This document shows, one piece after another, positions 36,460 through 45,446 of a stretch of 64,000 bases of DNA. Within the stretch, counting starts at the first letter, position 1. Each line of letters begins with the position of its first letter. A program made the position numbers and the translations under genes. The stretch covers positions 1 through 64,000 of the forward strand of contig JAESUC010000015.1 of the NCBI GenBank assembly GCA_016763285.1. The letters run 5' to 3'. The notes beneath the pieces were generated by a model. It searched no databases, was not told the origin of the DNA, and saw only the letters and a list, made by a program, of their open reading frames with translations. Source of the DNA: Pseudomonas sp. Its GTDB lineage: Bacteria; Pseudomonadota; Gammaproteobacteria; Pseudomonadales; Pseudomonadaceae.

Positions 36460-37167
36460 ATGAAGCGAAATTTGCTGGCAGCCAGTATTGCATTGAGTCT
36501 CTTTGCCCTGGCCGGTTGCGACAAGGAGCCGGAGTTGGCCGATCCGATCCAACAGGCGTCCTACGGCATCGGTCTGAACATGGGCGAGAGCCTGATGAAC
36601 GATGGTCTTGACGATATCGACCCTGAAGCCCTGGCCCTGGGAATGAAGGACGCTCTGGCGGGCGAGGTTTCGCGGGTGAGTGATGAAGAGCTGACAGCTG
36701 CCTTCGAGGTTCTGCAGACCCGCGCCCAGGAACGCGCCACCAGTCTGGGTGAAGAAGCTGCCCAGGCCAACGTCGATTTTCTGGCCGAAAACGCCAAGCT
36801 CGAAGGTGTGATTACCACCGATTCCGGGCTGCAGTACGAGGTGTTGACAGAGGGTGAGGGTGAAGTCAGCCCCGGTCCGGATGATGTGGTCACGGTCCAC
36901 TACGAAGGTCGTCTGCTTGACGGCACCGTTTTCGACAGTTCCATCAGCCGCGGCGAGCCGGTTGATCTGCCGGTCAGCGGAGTCATTCCGGGCTGGGTCG
37001 AGATTCTGCAGTTGATGCACGTGGGCGACAAGCTCAAGGTCACCATCCCCAGCGAACTGGCGTACGGTGAAGCCAGTCCGAGCCCGGTCATTCCTCCGAA
37101 CTCCATCCTGATCTTCGAGATGGAACTGCTGGAAATCCAGTCGGATGACGAATCCGCTGGTGAGTAA
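36460..37167 (+). CDS. FKBP-type peptidyl-prolyl isomerase lipoprotein
   Basis: The ATG at 36460 has GAGG 5 nt before it; GTG at 36454 is the alternative. The 235-residue product has a lipoprotein signal with lipobox LAGC (Cys20), a helical N-terminal dimerisation region (FKBP_N, about 30-110) and a C-terminal FKBP domain (VVTVHYEGRLLDGTVFDSS, then IPGW and IPSELAYGE). It resembles FkpA/FklB/Mip-type periplasmic chaperones that speed proline isomerisation. The residue after Cys is Asp, which may favour inner-membrane retention under the Lol rule. Confidence 0.93.
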   Translation: MKRNLLAASIALSLFALAGCDKEPELADPIQQASYGIGLNMGESLMNDGLDDIDPEALALGMKDALAGEVSRVSDEELTAAFEVLQTRAQERATSLGEEAAQANVDFLAENAKLEGVITTDSGLQYEVLTEGEGEVSPGPDDVVTVHYEGRLLDGTVFDSSISRGEPVDLPVSGVIPGWVEILQLMHVGDKLKVTIPSELAYGEASPSPVIPPNSILIFEMELLEIQSDDESAGE

Positions 37168-37239
37168 CCCTTTCGGGTTGCGTCCGTAACACGGGTGCAG
37201 CGCCCCGTCTACAGCTCTCGCGCTGTGGATGGGGTCGCA

Positions 37240-37273
37240 AGTGTTACTCTTATGCACATTCTGCGGTAACACT
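37240..37273. repeat. Inverted repeat AGTGTTAC ... GTAACACT
   Basis: An 8-bp perfect inverted repeat (37240-37247 and 37266-37273) with an 18-nt spacer; a further GTAACAC lies about 55 nt upstream. It sits between the FKBP gene end and the DnaA-box-like cluster. It may be an operator or the end of a transcript; nothing identifies the binder. Confidence 0.4.
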
Positions 37274-37414
37274 CAAGCCTCCTGTCCGACAATCCCTTCG
37301 CTCCCTCCCGTTTTTTGTAAGTTACTGATTTACAACACATTTATTCTTTGGTTAAAAAACATTCAGTTTGTCTTCAGGCCCGTTGTTACGGGCATGCCGG
37401 GTGTTTCCCAGTTG

Positions 37415-37449
37415 TTGTTCACAGAGTTATCCACAGAACTTGTGGGTAA
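37415..37449. promoter_or_regulatory. Cluster of three DnaA-box-like 9-mers
   Basis: Three 9-mers lie within 35 bp: TTGTTCACA (37415-37423), a perfect TTATCCACA (37427-37435), and TGTGGGTAA (37441-37449), which is TTACCCACA on the other strand. The first two are direct with a 3-bp gap; the third faces them across 5 bp. The flank to the left (37310-37375) is strikingly AT-rich for this genome. No dnaA, rpmH or gyrB is nearby, so this is not the usual Pseudomonas oriC. A DnaA-binding regulatory site is the inference. Confidence 0.55.
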
Positions 37450-37451
37450 GT

Positions 37452-38198
37452 TCAATCACGCAGAGCCAACCCGAAACCGGCAAAAATGTCAGCCATCTGC
37501 TGTTCCTGCGCCAGGGTGTCTATTACCGCGATCGTCCGTTTACCGGTGCTGCGATATTCCTGTTCGGCGGCGCAACGCAGAGGCAGCTCCGACAAAGCCC
37601 ACGGGGCGACCTGCAACCGGCTGTCCGGATGCCGGTTCAGGTAATACAACATGGTGTAGCGACGTTCCACCGAGGCGTCGAGTCGATCATGTTCGACCAT
37701 GCGCAGCCGTGTTCTGGCATCGCGTACATTCATCCGCTGCACAAGCCCACGACGGAAGGCCCGTACCAGCTCCGGTGGGTAGTGCTGGTCATGGGCGGTG
37801 CCCACGCGCATGCCGCGCATATCGGCGAGCCAGGTGGGAACGCCGGCCCCGGCGCGCACGACGATGACATCGGCATCATGGTAGAGCGGCTTGCTCCAGA
37901 TCAGCTGGTCTGGGGCCTGGTGCCAGGCAGGCATCGTGTGACAGGTCAGATCGATTCGCCCGCCGCGCAGGGCCCGATCGATACGGTTGTTGGGGACCTC
38001 GACGAAGCGTACCTCCATATTCAGACGATCGGCGACCCGTTCACCCAGTGCGCGGGTGATGCTGGGCCCCAGCTCGCCGCCCTGTAGCACCACATAGGGT
38101 GCCGGGTCGCTGGGGGAAAAGCCCCAGCGGATCGTATCGGCATTGGCGGAGGCGGCCGCCAGAAAGCTCAGTACGATGATCAAACGGCATGGGAGCAC
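37452..38198 (-). CDS. Periplasmic solute-binding-protein-like (family 3)
   Basis: A 248-residue protein with a signal peptide (LIIVLSFLAAASANA-DTI). The fold pattern of family 3 extracellular binding proteins is visible: FSPSDPAPYVVLQGGELGPS, GRIDLTCHTMPAW, the WSKPLYHDADVIVV hinge region and a late LRMVEHDRLDAS. No permease or ATPase gene is adjacent, so it may be an orphan binding protein or a sensor-like protein. The stop lies 2 nt from the DnaA-box-like cluster. Ligand unknown. Confidence 0.8.
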   Translation of the reverse strand: MLPCRLIIVLSFLAAASANADTIRWGFSPSDPAPYVVLQGGELGPSITRALGERVADRLNMEVRFVEVPNNRIDRALRGGRIDLTCHTMPAWHQAPDQLIWSKPLYHDADVIVVRAGAGVPTWLADMRGMRVGTAHDQHYPPELVRAFRRGLVQRMNVRDARTRLRMVEHDRLDASVERRYTMLYYLNRHPDSRLQVAPWALSELPLRCAAEQEYRSTGKRTIAVIDTLAQEQQMADIFAGFGLALRD

Positions 38199-38306
38199 GA
38201 ATCTTCCTTCCTGCGGCGTGTCGGGGTGCCTACTTCTGACAACACGCGCGGAATAAAGGTCATTCCGGTATTGGCGGATCGGACAATAGTGGCTTGCGAT
38301 CCCTGC

Positions 38307-40085
38307 TCAGACGCCGCAGACCGCCGCACCGGGTGTGCTGGCCGCGACTTTTTCGAGTCGCTCGCAGATCAGGCTGAACCCGCGAATTTTCTTCGCTTCG
38401 TGTTTGGCATGCGAGGCTCTTTCCGCGAGTTCCGCCGGGTCGGTTATGCCGTGGCCGGTGGCGGGCAGGTGCAGCACGCCCACCGAGATGTTCAGCAGGT
38501 CATGGCGGCGCCACCGACCGTCCCGGTCCGGCGCGCCAAAGCCGGCCTGTGAGAGGTGTTCGGGGCGATAGAAATGCCGGGAGAAATTCTGAAAGCGCTG
38601 ATCCAGCAGCAACAGGCGGTCGCGCCAGTCGGCGCTGCGCAGGACCAGCATGAAATCGTCACCGCCGATATGGCCGACAAAGTCGCAGCGCGGATCGCAT
38701 ATGTCGCGCAGGATCTGGGCCAGCCCCAACAGCACCTCGTCGCCCTTGCCGTAACCGTAGATATCGTTGAAGGGTTTGAAGCCGTCCAGGTCGACATAGC
38801 ACAGGTAAGCCTCCTGCTGGTTACTCAGCAGGCGGCCAAGGCATTCGTGGATCGGGACATTGCCGGGCAGCAGGGTCAGCGGGTTGGCATGTCGGGCCTG
38901 GCGGATCTTCAGTTCGGTTATCTGCCGCAGGACATCAATGACCCGCCCCAGGCCCAGGTACCGGCCATCGCTGACGATGATGAAGTCCTCATCCAGGCGC
39001 TGTCGGGCACGGCTGGTGAGCATGCGACTGATGCGTTGCAAGCTCTGCTGGATGTCGACCACCAGGCACTCGGTTTCCATCAACTGGCTGATGGGGCGGC
39101 GATGCTGCACTTCCTGGGCAAAGGGACGCAGCATGGCCTGGGCCAGCTGATACCCGTGTACCGTGCCGACAGGCCGGTTCTCGTCATCCACGACGGCCAG
39201 ACTGTTCAGGCTGGCCTGCTGATGAAAACGGGCGAGCACATTCTTGACGGTTTCATCGTGACGCACACTCTCGACATTGATCAGCAGGCTGTGCAGTCCG
39301 GGTTCGTCCGTCAGCCTCTGGTCGCATGACTCGAGCTTTTCCCTGATCGTCTTCTGGCAGGCTGACGGATGGGCTTCCGGGCGGCCGAGCAGGTAGCCCT
39401 GTACCCAATCCACCCCCATGTCCTGCAGGACCTCAAGCTCCTCGGGCAGTTCGATGCCCTCGGCTATGACGTGGGCGCGGGACGCCTTGGCCATATCCAT
39501 GATCGAGCCGACAAACTCGCGCTTGACCCGGTCCTGGTGGATGCCATCGATGAAGTGGCGGTCGATCTTGACGAACTCGGGATGCAGTTCCGACCACAGG
39601 CGCAGGCTGGAATAGCCCGCACCGAGATCGTCCAGGGCGATGGAGAAGCCCATGTCCCGGTAATGATGGAGGGCGCTGTAGAGCAAGCCGAAATTGTCGA
39701 TGGGGGCCTGTTCGGTGAGTTCGATGACCACGCGCTCGGGCGCCATGCCCACCGACTCCAGCATCGTCAGGGTACGACCCGGGTAATGTTGCTGCTCAAG
39801 CAGACTTTCGGGGGAGACGTTGAGGAACAGCTTGCCTGGCAGGCGTTGTCGACTGAAGGCTTCCACTGCCTTGTGCCGACAGAGCATTTCCAGTTCGGTG
39901 AGCTTGCCGTATTGCCGCGCCGCAGCAAAGAGCACCAGGGGCGAATGCAGAGGGCTGTTGGACGGCCCGCGGCTCAGGGCCTCGTAGCCGACGATCTGCT
40001 GCTCTACTGTGGAAACGATGGGCTGGAAAAGGATCGTGACGTGGCCGCCATGAATGATATCCAACAACTTTTCCAGCGTATTCAT
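38307..40085 (-). CDS. EAL-CBS-GGDEF cyclic-di-GMP regulator
   Basis: I chose the ATG at 40085 (GGAG 6 nt upstream) over 40106. The 592-residue product starts with a full EAL phosphodiesterase domain: EAL at about Glu35, LNVSPESL, ELTEQ, ALDDLGAGYSS, VKID, AEGIE and QGYLLGRP, so the catalytic set is intact. Two CBS motifs follow (about 270-400), then a GGDEF domain whose signature reads GGDDF, with Asp replacing the usual Glu. It is probably a cyclic-di-GMP phosphodiesterase regulated by CBS ligands. P. aeruginosa has a similar protein near prc. Confidence 0.92.
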   Translation of the reverse strand: MNTLEKLLDIIHGGHVTILFQPIVSTVEQQIVGYEALSRGPSNSPLHSPLVLFAAARQYGKLTELEMLCRHKAVEAFSRQRLPGKLFLNVSPESLLEQQHYPGRTLTMLESVGMAPERVVIELTEQAPIDNFGLLYSALHHYRDMGFSIALDDLGAGYSSLRLWSELHPEFVKIDRHFIDGIHQDRVKREFVGSIMDMAKASRAHVIAEGIELPEELEVLQDMGVDWVQGYLLGRPEAHPSACQKTIREKLESCDQRLTDEPGLHSLLINVESVRHDETVKNVLARFHQQASLNSLAVVDDENRPVGTVHGYQLAQAMLRPFAQEVQHRRPISQLMETECLVVDIQQSLQRISRMLTSRARQRLDEDFIIVSDGRYLGLGRVIDVLRQITELKIRQARHANPLTLLPGNVPIHECLGRLLSNQQEAYLCYVDLDGFKPFNDIYGYGKGDEVLLGLAQILRDICDPRCDFVGHIGGDDFMLVLRSADWRDRLLLLDQRFQNFSRHFYRPEHLSQAGFGAPDRDGRWRRHDLLNISVGVLHLPATGHGITDPAELAERASHAKHEAKKIRGFSLICERLEKVAASTPGAAVCGV

Positions 40086-40194
40086 TGCAGTCTCCGGGGC
40101 AATCATCAGGAACCGGCCGATCCGACGGGCGGCTCGACCATGGCTGATTGTCTGACGGAGTTGTTACAGAAAGGTGACAGTGAGGTGGCGCGGC

Positions 40195-40215
40195 TGCCCC
40201 CACAGGGTGGGGGCA
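40195..40215. terminator. Perfect 9-bp G+C hairpin downstream of prc
   Basis: TGCCCCCAC (40195-40203) pairs with GTGGGGGCA (40207-40215) around AGG, 15 nt after the prc stop. It lacks a T-run, so it may stop transcription weakly or protect the 3' end. Confidence 0.5.
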
Positions 40216-40229
40216 CCGCATTGCGGCAC

Positions 40230-42332
40230 CTAGCCCGCGCGGGCCAGTTGATGCTGCAATTCGAGGAGATCGATCAGGATCTTTCCGGTTTCGGCCAGGA
40301 AGGGATCGTCTTCCAGCTTGTCTTCGTCCACGCCCGCCATCGCCGGGCTGATTTCATTGAGCGGGTCGTCGCTTTCCAGCTCGGTAAGCGGTTTTTCACC
40401 CCGGGCTTCGCGGCGCTTGTTCTCGAGCAACAGCAGACTCTTGTCAAAGGCCTCCTGCTGTTCGCGTCGCTTTGTTTCGTTGAGGGGCAGGTACTTGCGC
40501 TCCTCTATCGTACGATTCAGGTCCAGGCGGGCCAGCGTGTAGGAGAACTCGGGGTCTATGGCAGCCCGAAGCTCGTGGCGGTCAGCCAGTTGCTTGATGA
40601 ACGGGGCGAGGTGGCCGTCGGCATTGTAACGGGCAGGTGGAATGGTATCCCACGGCAGGGCGCCGGGCAGACTGCTCTCGCCGATATCGGTCGTTTGCAG
40701 CAGCGACGGATAATGGATGTCGGGCACCACGCCACGGTGCTGGGTACTCTGGCCGGACACGCGATAGAACTTGGCCAGCGTCAGCTTCAGCTCGCCATGA
40801 TTGAGCGGCTGGATGGACTGCACTGTGCCCTTGCCGAAGGTAGGTTCGCCAATCACGAGAGCCCGTCCGTAATCCTGCATGGCGCCGGCAAAGATTTCCG
40901 AGGCCGAGGCCGACAGGCGATTGACCAGTACCGCCATGGGCCCGGTGTAAGCCACGCCGCTTTCCGGGTCGTCCAGTACCTGCACATCGCCGCGGGTGTC
41001 GCGTACCAAAACGGTTGGGCCCCGGTCGATGAACAGGCCGGTGAGCTCGGTAGCTTCCTGCAGTGAGCCGCCACCGTTGTTCCGCAGGTCAAGAACGATA
41101 CCATCTACCTCCTGCTCCTGGAGCTCGCTCAGCAGGCGACGGACGTCACGGGTGGTGCTGGTATAGTCCTCGTCGCCCCGGCGATAGGCCTTGAAGTCGA
41201 TGTAGAAGTTGGGCACCTGGATGACACCGATGCGCTGCGCGTCCTGACCATCGCCGAACTCGAGCACGGTGGACTTGGCGGCCTGGTCGGCGAGCTTGAT
41301 TTCCTCACGGACCAGGGCCACGGTGCGCGTGGACAGGTCGGTAGGTGGGTTGCTTGCCGGTATCACTTCAAGGCGAACATCGGAGCCCTTGGGACCGCGG
41401 ATCAGCTTGACCACTTCGCTCAGTCGCCAGCCGACCACGTCGATCATCTCACCGTTGCCCTGGGCCACGCCGATGATGCGATCGGCCGGAGCCAGCTGCT
41501 GGCTTTTGGCCGCCGGACCTGCGGGCACCAGACGCGTGATCTTGGTGTATTCGTCGTCGCTCTGCAGCACGGCACCTATGCCCTGCAGCGACAGGCTCAT
41601 GTTGATGTCGAAGTTTTCCGCCACCTCGGGTGACATGTACTGGGTGTGCGGGTCGTACACCTGGGTGAAGGCATTGATGTAACCCTGGAAGATGTCCTCG
41701 CTCTGGGTCTGCGACAGGCGCAGTTGCTGGCCCTTGTACCGCTTGGTCAGCATCTCCGTGATGGTGTCCATGTCGCGGCCGGCCAGTTTCATGCGCAGGA
41801 CCTCGTCCTTGATCTGCTTGCGCCAGAGGGCGATCAGCGCCTGCTCGTCGGCTGCCCAGGCAGCTTCCTCCCGATCGATCAGGATGCTCTGGTCGGATGA
41901 GAAGTCCAGCGTGTCCAGTCCGTCATCGAGGAGCTTCTGGGCGTACGACAGACGTTGATCGAGCCGGTCCATCTGCCGCTTGTATATGGCAAATCCCACG
42001 CTCAGGTTGCCCGACGGCAGCAGCTCGTCAAAACTGTGGCGATACTGCTCGAAGACTTCGATATCCGCCTGGGTGAACAGGCTGCGCTGTGGATCAAGCG
42101 CCTTGATATAGTTGTCGAATATCTGGCTGGAAAGCGCATCGTCGAGCTTCAGCTTGTTGTAGTGTTGCAGTCGCAGCAATTCCACGGTCTGCAGGCTGGC
42201 AATCATCTGCTCGCGGGTGGGCTGCAGACTTTCCAGGTCGAGGGCTGCGGGCTGTTCCGCTGCCACGGCACCAAGGCCCATGGCACAGAGGACAGCGAAG
42301 CAGGTACTACGCAGGATATTTGAGCGTTTCAT
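40230..42332 (-). CDS. prc: Carboxy-terminal processing protease Prc/Tsp
   Basis: A 700-residue periplasmic S41 protease with a signal peptide (to about residue 26). A helical N-terminal region leads to a PDZ domain (MSLSLQGIGAVLQSDDEYTK, then PADRIIGV) and the catalytic domain with the Ser-Lys pair in NRLSASASEIFAGAMQDYG and GEPTFGKGTVQ. The C-terminal DUF3340-like helical part completes the long Tsp form. It degrades tagged or misfolded periplasmic proteins; in P. aeruginosa the homologue AlgO affects alginate control. The ATG at 42332 is preferred over a TTG one codon earlier. Confidence 0.95.
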   Translation of the reverse strand: MKRSNILRSTCFAVLCAMGLGAVAAEQPAALDLESLQPTREQMIASLQTVELLRLQHYNKLKLDDALSSQIFDNYIKALDPQRSLFTQADIEVFEQYRHSFDELLPSGNLSVGFAIYKRQMDRLDQRLSYAQKLLDDGLDTLDFSSDQSILIDREEAAWAADEQALIALWRKQIKDEVLRMKLAGRDMDTITEMLTKRYKGQQLRLSQTQSEDIFQGYINAFTQVYDPHTQYMSPEVAENFDINMSLSLQGIGAVLQSDDEYTKITRLVPAGPAAKSQQLAPADRIIGVAQGNGEMIDVVGWRLSEVVKLIRGPKGSDVRLEVIPASNPPTDLSTRTVALVREEIKLADQAAKSTVLEFGDGQDAQRIGVIQVPNFYIDFKAYRRGDEDYTSTTRDVRRLLSELQEQEVDGIVLDLRNNGGGSLQEATELTGLFIDRGPTVLVRDTRGDVQVLDDPESGVAYTGPMAVLVNRLSASASEIFAGAMQDYGRALVIGEPTFGKGTVQSIQPLNHGELKLTLAKFYRVSGQSTQHRGVVPDIHYPSLLQTTDIGESSLPGALPWDTIPPARYNADGHLAPFIKQLADRHELRAAIDPEFSYTLARLDLNRTIEERKYLPLNETKRREQQEAFDKSLLLLENKRREARGEKPLTELESDDPLNEISPAMAGVDEDKLEDDPFLAETGKILIDLLELQHQLARAG

Positions 42333-42386
42333 CAAGAGTGGTCACATCCGGGGGGCGGGAATTGATCAATTGCAAGTTTAGGCGCG

Positions 42387-42410
42387 ATAGGGGAACCTGA
42401 GTTCCCCTAT
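42387..42410. promoter_or_regulatory. Perfect 10-bp inverted repeat between divergent genes
   Basis: ATAGGGGAAC (42387-42396) and GTTCCCCTAT (42401-42410) form a perfect palindrome with a 4-nt loop. It lies in the 110-nt region between prc and the quinone oxidoreductase gene, which are transcribed away from it. It cannot end either gene, so an operator or 5' leader structure is likelier. Confidence 0.45.
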
Positions 42411-42442
42411 TTAATTAGCTGATATTTCACTATGGAGGCACT

Positions 42443-43393
42443 GTGAGAGGATTGCAAGCCGATGGCGGCGCGCTGCACTGGCGCGAACAGCCTGTAGTAG
42501 AGCTTACGACAGGGCAGGTGCGGTTAGCCATAAAGGCAGCCGGTCTGAACCGCGCCGATTTGTTACAAAAAGCGGGGATGTATCCGCCCCCGCCCGGTGT
42601 CACCCCGGTGCTGGGTCTGGAATGTGCCGGCGAGGTGATCGAGGTCTGTGGCAGCAGCCGCTGGCAGAAGGGCGATCGGGTATGTGCCCTGCTCGCCGGC
42701 GGCGGCATGGCCGAGGAAGTGGTGGTGGACGGCCGGCACCTGTTGCCCGTGCCCGATGGCATGAGCTGGGCCGAGGCGGCAGCCATACCCGAGGTGTTCA
42801 GCACCGCCTGGCTCAACGTGTTCGAGCTCGGCGCGGCAAAGCCGGGGGAGAAGGTCCTGATCCATGCCGGTGCCAGCGGTGTGGGCACCGCTGCCGTGCA
42901 ACTGTGCAAGGCCTTCGACAACCCCTGCTGGGTGACGCTGGGTAGCGAGGAAAAACTGCAGGCGTGCAAGGAGCTGGGCGCTAGCGGGGGCGCATTGCGG
43001 CAGAACGGCATTGCATCGCTGCAATCGGAAGGGCCTTTCCAGGTCGCACTGGACCCTGTGGGGGCCAATTACGCGGCCGATCACCTGGATCTGCTGGGGC
43101 TGGATGCGCGCTGGGTGCTGATTGGTCTGATGGGCGGTCGCGAAGCCAAACTGGACCTGGCCAAGATGCTGATGAAGCGGATCACCCTGGTGGGATCCAC
43201 CTTGCGCACGCGGGACGCGGACTTCAAGGCCGATCTGCTGGCGCGCATGGAAGAAAAGCTGTGGCCGTTGTTCGCCTCGGGCAAACTCAAACCGATGGTG
43301 GCGCGTACCTTCGATTTTGCCGATGTGGAGGATGCGTTCGCCGAGCTGGCTGCAGATCAGGTCGTAGGCAAGGTCATCCTTACCCGCGAGTAG
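42443..43393 (+). CDS. NAD(P)H-quinone oxidoreductase (zinc-less MDR family)
   Basis: A 316-residue medium-chain reductase. The GTG at 42443 is set by GGAGG at 42434-42438. The catalytic region (AAGLNRADLLQKAGMYPPPP) and the nucleotide-binding motif HAGASGVGTAAVQL are those of the PIG3/QorA-type quinone oxidoreductases, which lack the zinc ligands of alcohol dehydrogenases. It probably transfers hydride from NADPH to quinones. It diverges from prc. Confidence 0.88.
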   Translation: MRGLQADGGALHWREQPVVELTTGQVRLAIKAAGLNRADLLQKAGMYPPPPGVTPVLGLECAGEVIEVCGSSRWQKGDRVCALLAGGGMAEEVVVDGRHLLPVPDGMSWAEAAAIPEVFSTAWLNVFELGAAKPGEKVLIHAGASGVGTAAVQLCKAFDNPCWVTLGSEEKLQACKELGASGGALRQNGIASLQSEGPFQVALDPVGANYAADHLDLLGLDARWVLIGLMGGREAKLDLAKMLMKRITLVGSTLRTRDADFKADLLARMEEKLWPLFASGKLKPMVARTFDFADVEDAFAELAADQVVGKVILTRE

Positions 43394-43400
43394 CCATCCG

Positions 43401-43436
43401 CTGCACTCCTCCCGGCGGGGCCGGTGGGGAGTGCAG
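43401..43436. terminator. Bidirectional hairpin between convergent genes
   Basis: CTGCACTCC (43401-43409) pairs with GGAGTGCAG (43428-43436), between the quinone oxidoreductase stop and the M18 aminopeptidase stop. No T-run is present on either side. Confidence 0.55.
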
Positions 43437-43445
43437 GTGGCGGCA

Positions 43446-44732
43446 TTACACCAGCTGCGCGCTGTCGCAGAACCGGGTCAATACGCGTATCAGGTACTCG
43501 GCGTCGCGGCTACCGGCCATCTCGCGGATCGAATGCATGGCGAAAGTGGGGACCCCGACATCCACGGTGCGCACCCCCAGCCGGCTCGCGGTGATGGGAC
43601 CAATGGTACTGCCGCAGCCCATGTCACTGCGCACCACGAAACTCTGTACGGGGACCTCCGCCTGGGCGCACAGCTCGCGGAAGAATGACGACGTTTCGCT
43701 GTTGGTCGCGTAACGCTGGTTGCTGTTGACCTTGATAACCGGACCGGCGTTCAGCTGTGGCCCGTGATTGCCGTCGTGGCGGTCGGCGAAGTTGGGATGA
43801 ACCGCGTGGGCGTTGTCTGCCGAAACCAGCAGGGAACGCTGCATACAGCGAATGCGCTCACCCTCGTCGGGCAGCAGTCGTCTGAGCACGTCTTCGAGGA
43901 AGGGCCCATCAGCGCCGCACGTGGAGCTCGAGCCAACTTCCTCGTGGTCGGTACACACCAGCATACAGGGATGCCCTGCATCACTGGCCAGCAATGCCGT
44001 GAGTCCGGCATGGCAGGACAGCAGGTTGTCCAGCCGCGCCGAACTGAAGAAGTCGCCTTTCAGGCCCAGGGTGCTGGGTGGCTGGGTGTCGTAGAAACTC
44101 AGTTCGTAGTCCAGCACCTGTTCCACGCCGCTTTCTGCATGCTCTTCTTCCAGTTGAACACGCAGCAACTGGCGCAGGTCATGGGCCGGCTCCAGGCTGT
44201 GCGCCAGCACGGGTGGCAGGTCAGTCTGGGCATTGATTGCCAGATTGTCATTCACACCACGGTTGAGGTGGATCGCCAGGCTGGGAATGGTCGCAATGGG
44301 CCGGCGGAAATTGATCAGACGGCTTTTCAGGCCGCCACCGCTGGTGCGAAAGGTTACCCGGCCAGCCAGGGACAGGTCGCGGTCGAACCAGGGCGCCAGC
44401 AGTACCCCGCCGTAGACTTCCACGCCGAGCTGCCAGAGACCCTGCTGATTGAGCTCGGGCTGCGGCTTGACCCGCAGGCAGGGACTGTCGGTATGGGCGC
44501 CGATCAGTCGTATACCAGACTCCAGGGCGCCTTGGGTAAAAGCGATCAGCGATGAATCGTTACGGGTCACCAGGTAGCGCCCGTCGGGCCTGAGTTGCCA
44601 GTCGCTGCGTTCGTCCAGGCGTTCGAAGCCGGCGGCAAGGAGGGTGTCGACCATATTGCCGGTGGCATGAAATGGCGTTGGCGAAGCCTGGATGAAGTCC
44701 GCCAGCTGCTGGTTGGTATCGCTATGGTTCAT
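43446..44732 (-). CDS. apeB: M18 family aminopeptidase (ApeB-like)
   Basis: A 428-residue cytoplasmic metallo-aminopeptidase. Metal and catalytic residues are in [30 protein letters not shown] and the C-terminal GCGSTIGPI and [10 protein letters not shown]. The length and motif order are typical of bacterial M18 enzymes that release acidic N-terminal residues and form large dodecamers. It starts 27 nt before the rluA stop region on the same strand, so it is probably cotranscribed with rluA and perhaps minE. Confidence 0.94.
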   Translation of the reverse strand: MNHSDTNQQLADFIQASPTPFHATGNMVDTLLAAGFERLDERSDWQLRPDGRYLVTRNDSSLIAFTQGALESGIRLIGAHTDSPCLRVKPQPELNQQGLWQLGVEVYGGVLLAPWFDRDLSLAGRVTFRTSGGGLKSRLINFRRPIATIPSLAIHLNRGVNDNLAINAQTDLPPVLAHSLEPAHDLRQLLRVQLEEEHAESGVEQVLDYELSFYDTQPPSTLGLKGDFFSSARLDNLLSCHAGLTALLASDAGHPCMLVCTDHEEVGSSSTCGADGPFLEDVLRRLLPDEGERIRCMQRSLLVSADNAHAVHPNFADRHDGNHGPQLNAGPVIKVNSNQRYATNSETSSFFRELCAQAEVPVQSFVVRSDMGCGSTIGPITASRLGVRTVDVGVPTFAMHSIREMAGSRDAEYLIRVLTRFCDSAQLV

Positions 44733-44758
44733 GCCTGTACTCCTGGGCAGCGGTTCGA

Positions 44759-45400
44759 TCAGAACGGTGCCGGGCTGTCGAAAATCATGCGTTCACCGCT
44801 CACCGGATGGCTGATACCCAACCGAGCGGCATGCAATGCCAGGCGGGGGCAGGCGGCCAATGCTGCCGGATGGGCGTACAACTGGTCGCCTAGCAGGGGG
44901 TGCCCGATCGACAGCATGTGCACACGCAGCTGGTGCGAGCGTCCGGTAATCGGAGTCAGCTCCACACGACAATGGTCCGTCTGCCGCTCGACGACGCGCC
45001 AGAAGGTCTGGGCGTGCTTGCCGAGCTCATGGTCGACGATATGCCGCGGTTTGTTGGGGGGATCATAACGCAGCGGGAGGTCGATGTGACCAGCGTCTGC
45101 TTCTGGCTGGCCCCAGCACAAGGCTACGTACATCTTTTCGGTTTCGCGGTCATGGAACTGCCGTGACAGTTCGCGGTGACTGTCGGGATTGCGGCCCAGC
45201 ACGAGCAATCCCGACGTCTCCCAGTCCAGACGGTGCACGATCCGGGCCTCGGGGTAGCCGTTGTCCTGTAAACGGGTGATCAGGCAGTCCTTGTTGTCCT
45301 CGGCCCGACCGGGCACCGAGAGCAGCATCGAGGGTTTGCAAACGATGAGAAATGCCGGATCCTCGTGCAGGATCCTGATATCGGTCAGCGGCATCGACAT
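44759..45400 (-). CDS. rluA: Pseudouridine synthase RluA family
   Basis: A 213-residue enzyme that isomerises uridine in rRNA or tRNA. The catalytic Asp59 is in [17 protein letters not shown], and [15 protein letters not shown] and HPLLGDQLY are conserved. It lacks an S4 domain, as RluA does, so the 23S rRNA 746/tRNA 32 specificity of RluA is plausible. It follows minE by 46 nt, an order known in Pseudomonas. Starts at 45400 and 45394 are both possible. Confidence 0.92.
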   Translation of the reverse strand: MSMPLTDIRILHEDPAFLIVCKPSMLLSVPGRAEDNKDCLITRLQDNGYPEARIVHRLDWETSGLLVLGRNPDSHRELSRQFHDRETEKMYVALCWGQPEADAGHIDLPLRYDPPNKPRHIVDHELGKHAQTFWRVVERQTDHCRVELTPITGRSHQLRVHMLSIGHPLLGDQLYAHPAALAACPRLALHAARLGISHPVSGERMIFDSPAPF

Positions 45401-45415
45401 ACCAGTGCAGGGCAG

Positions 45416-45435
45416 GGCGCCTCGGCGGAGGCGCC
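45416..45435. other. Perfect 8-bp hairpin between minE and rluA
   Basis: GGCGCCTC (45416-45423) pairs with GAGGCGCC (45428-45435) around GGCG. It lies in the short minE-rluA spacer. It may reduce read-through from minCDE into rluA or process the transcript; there is no T-run. Confidence 0.4.
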
Positions 45436-45446
45436 AGCCGAATGGT

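Noticed and set aside
37415..37449. The DnaA-box cluster as the chromosomal origin
   Set aside because: None of the genes that flank oriC in Pseudomonas (rpmH, dnaA, dnaN, gyrB) is present, and only three boxes are seen.
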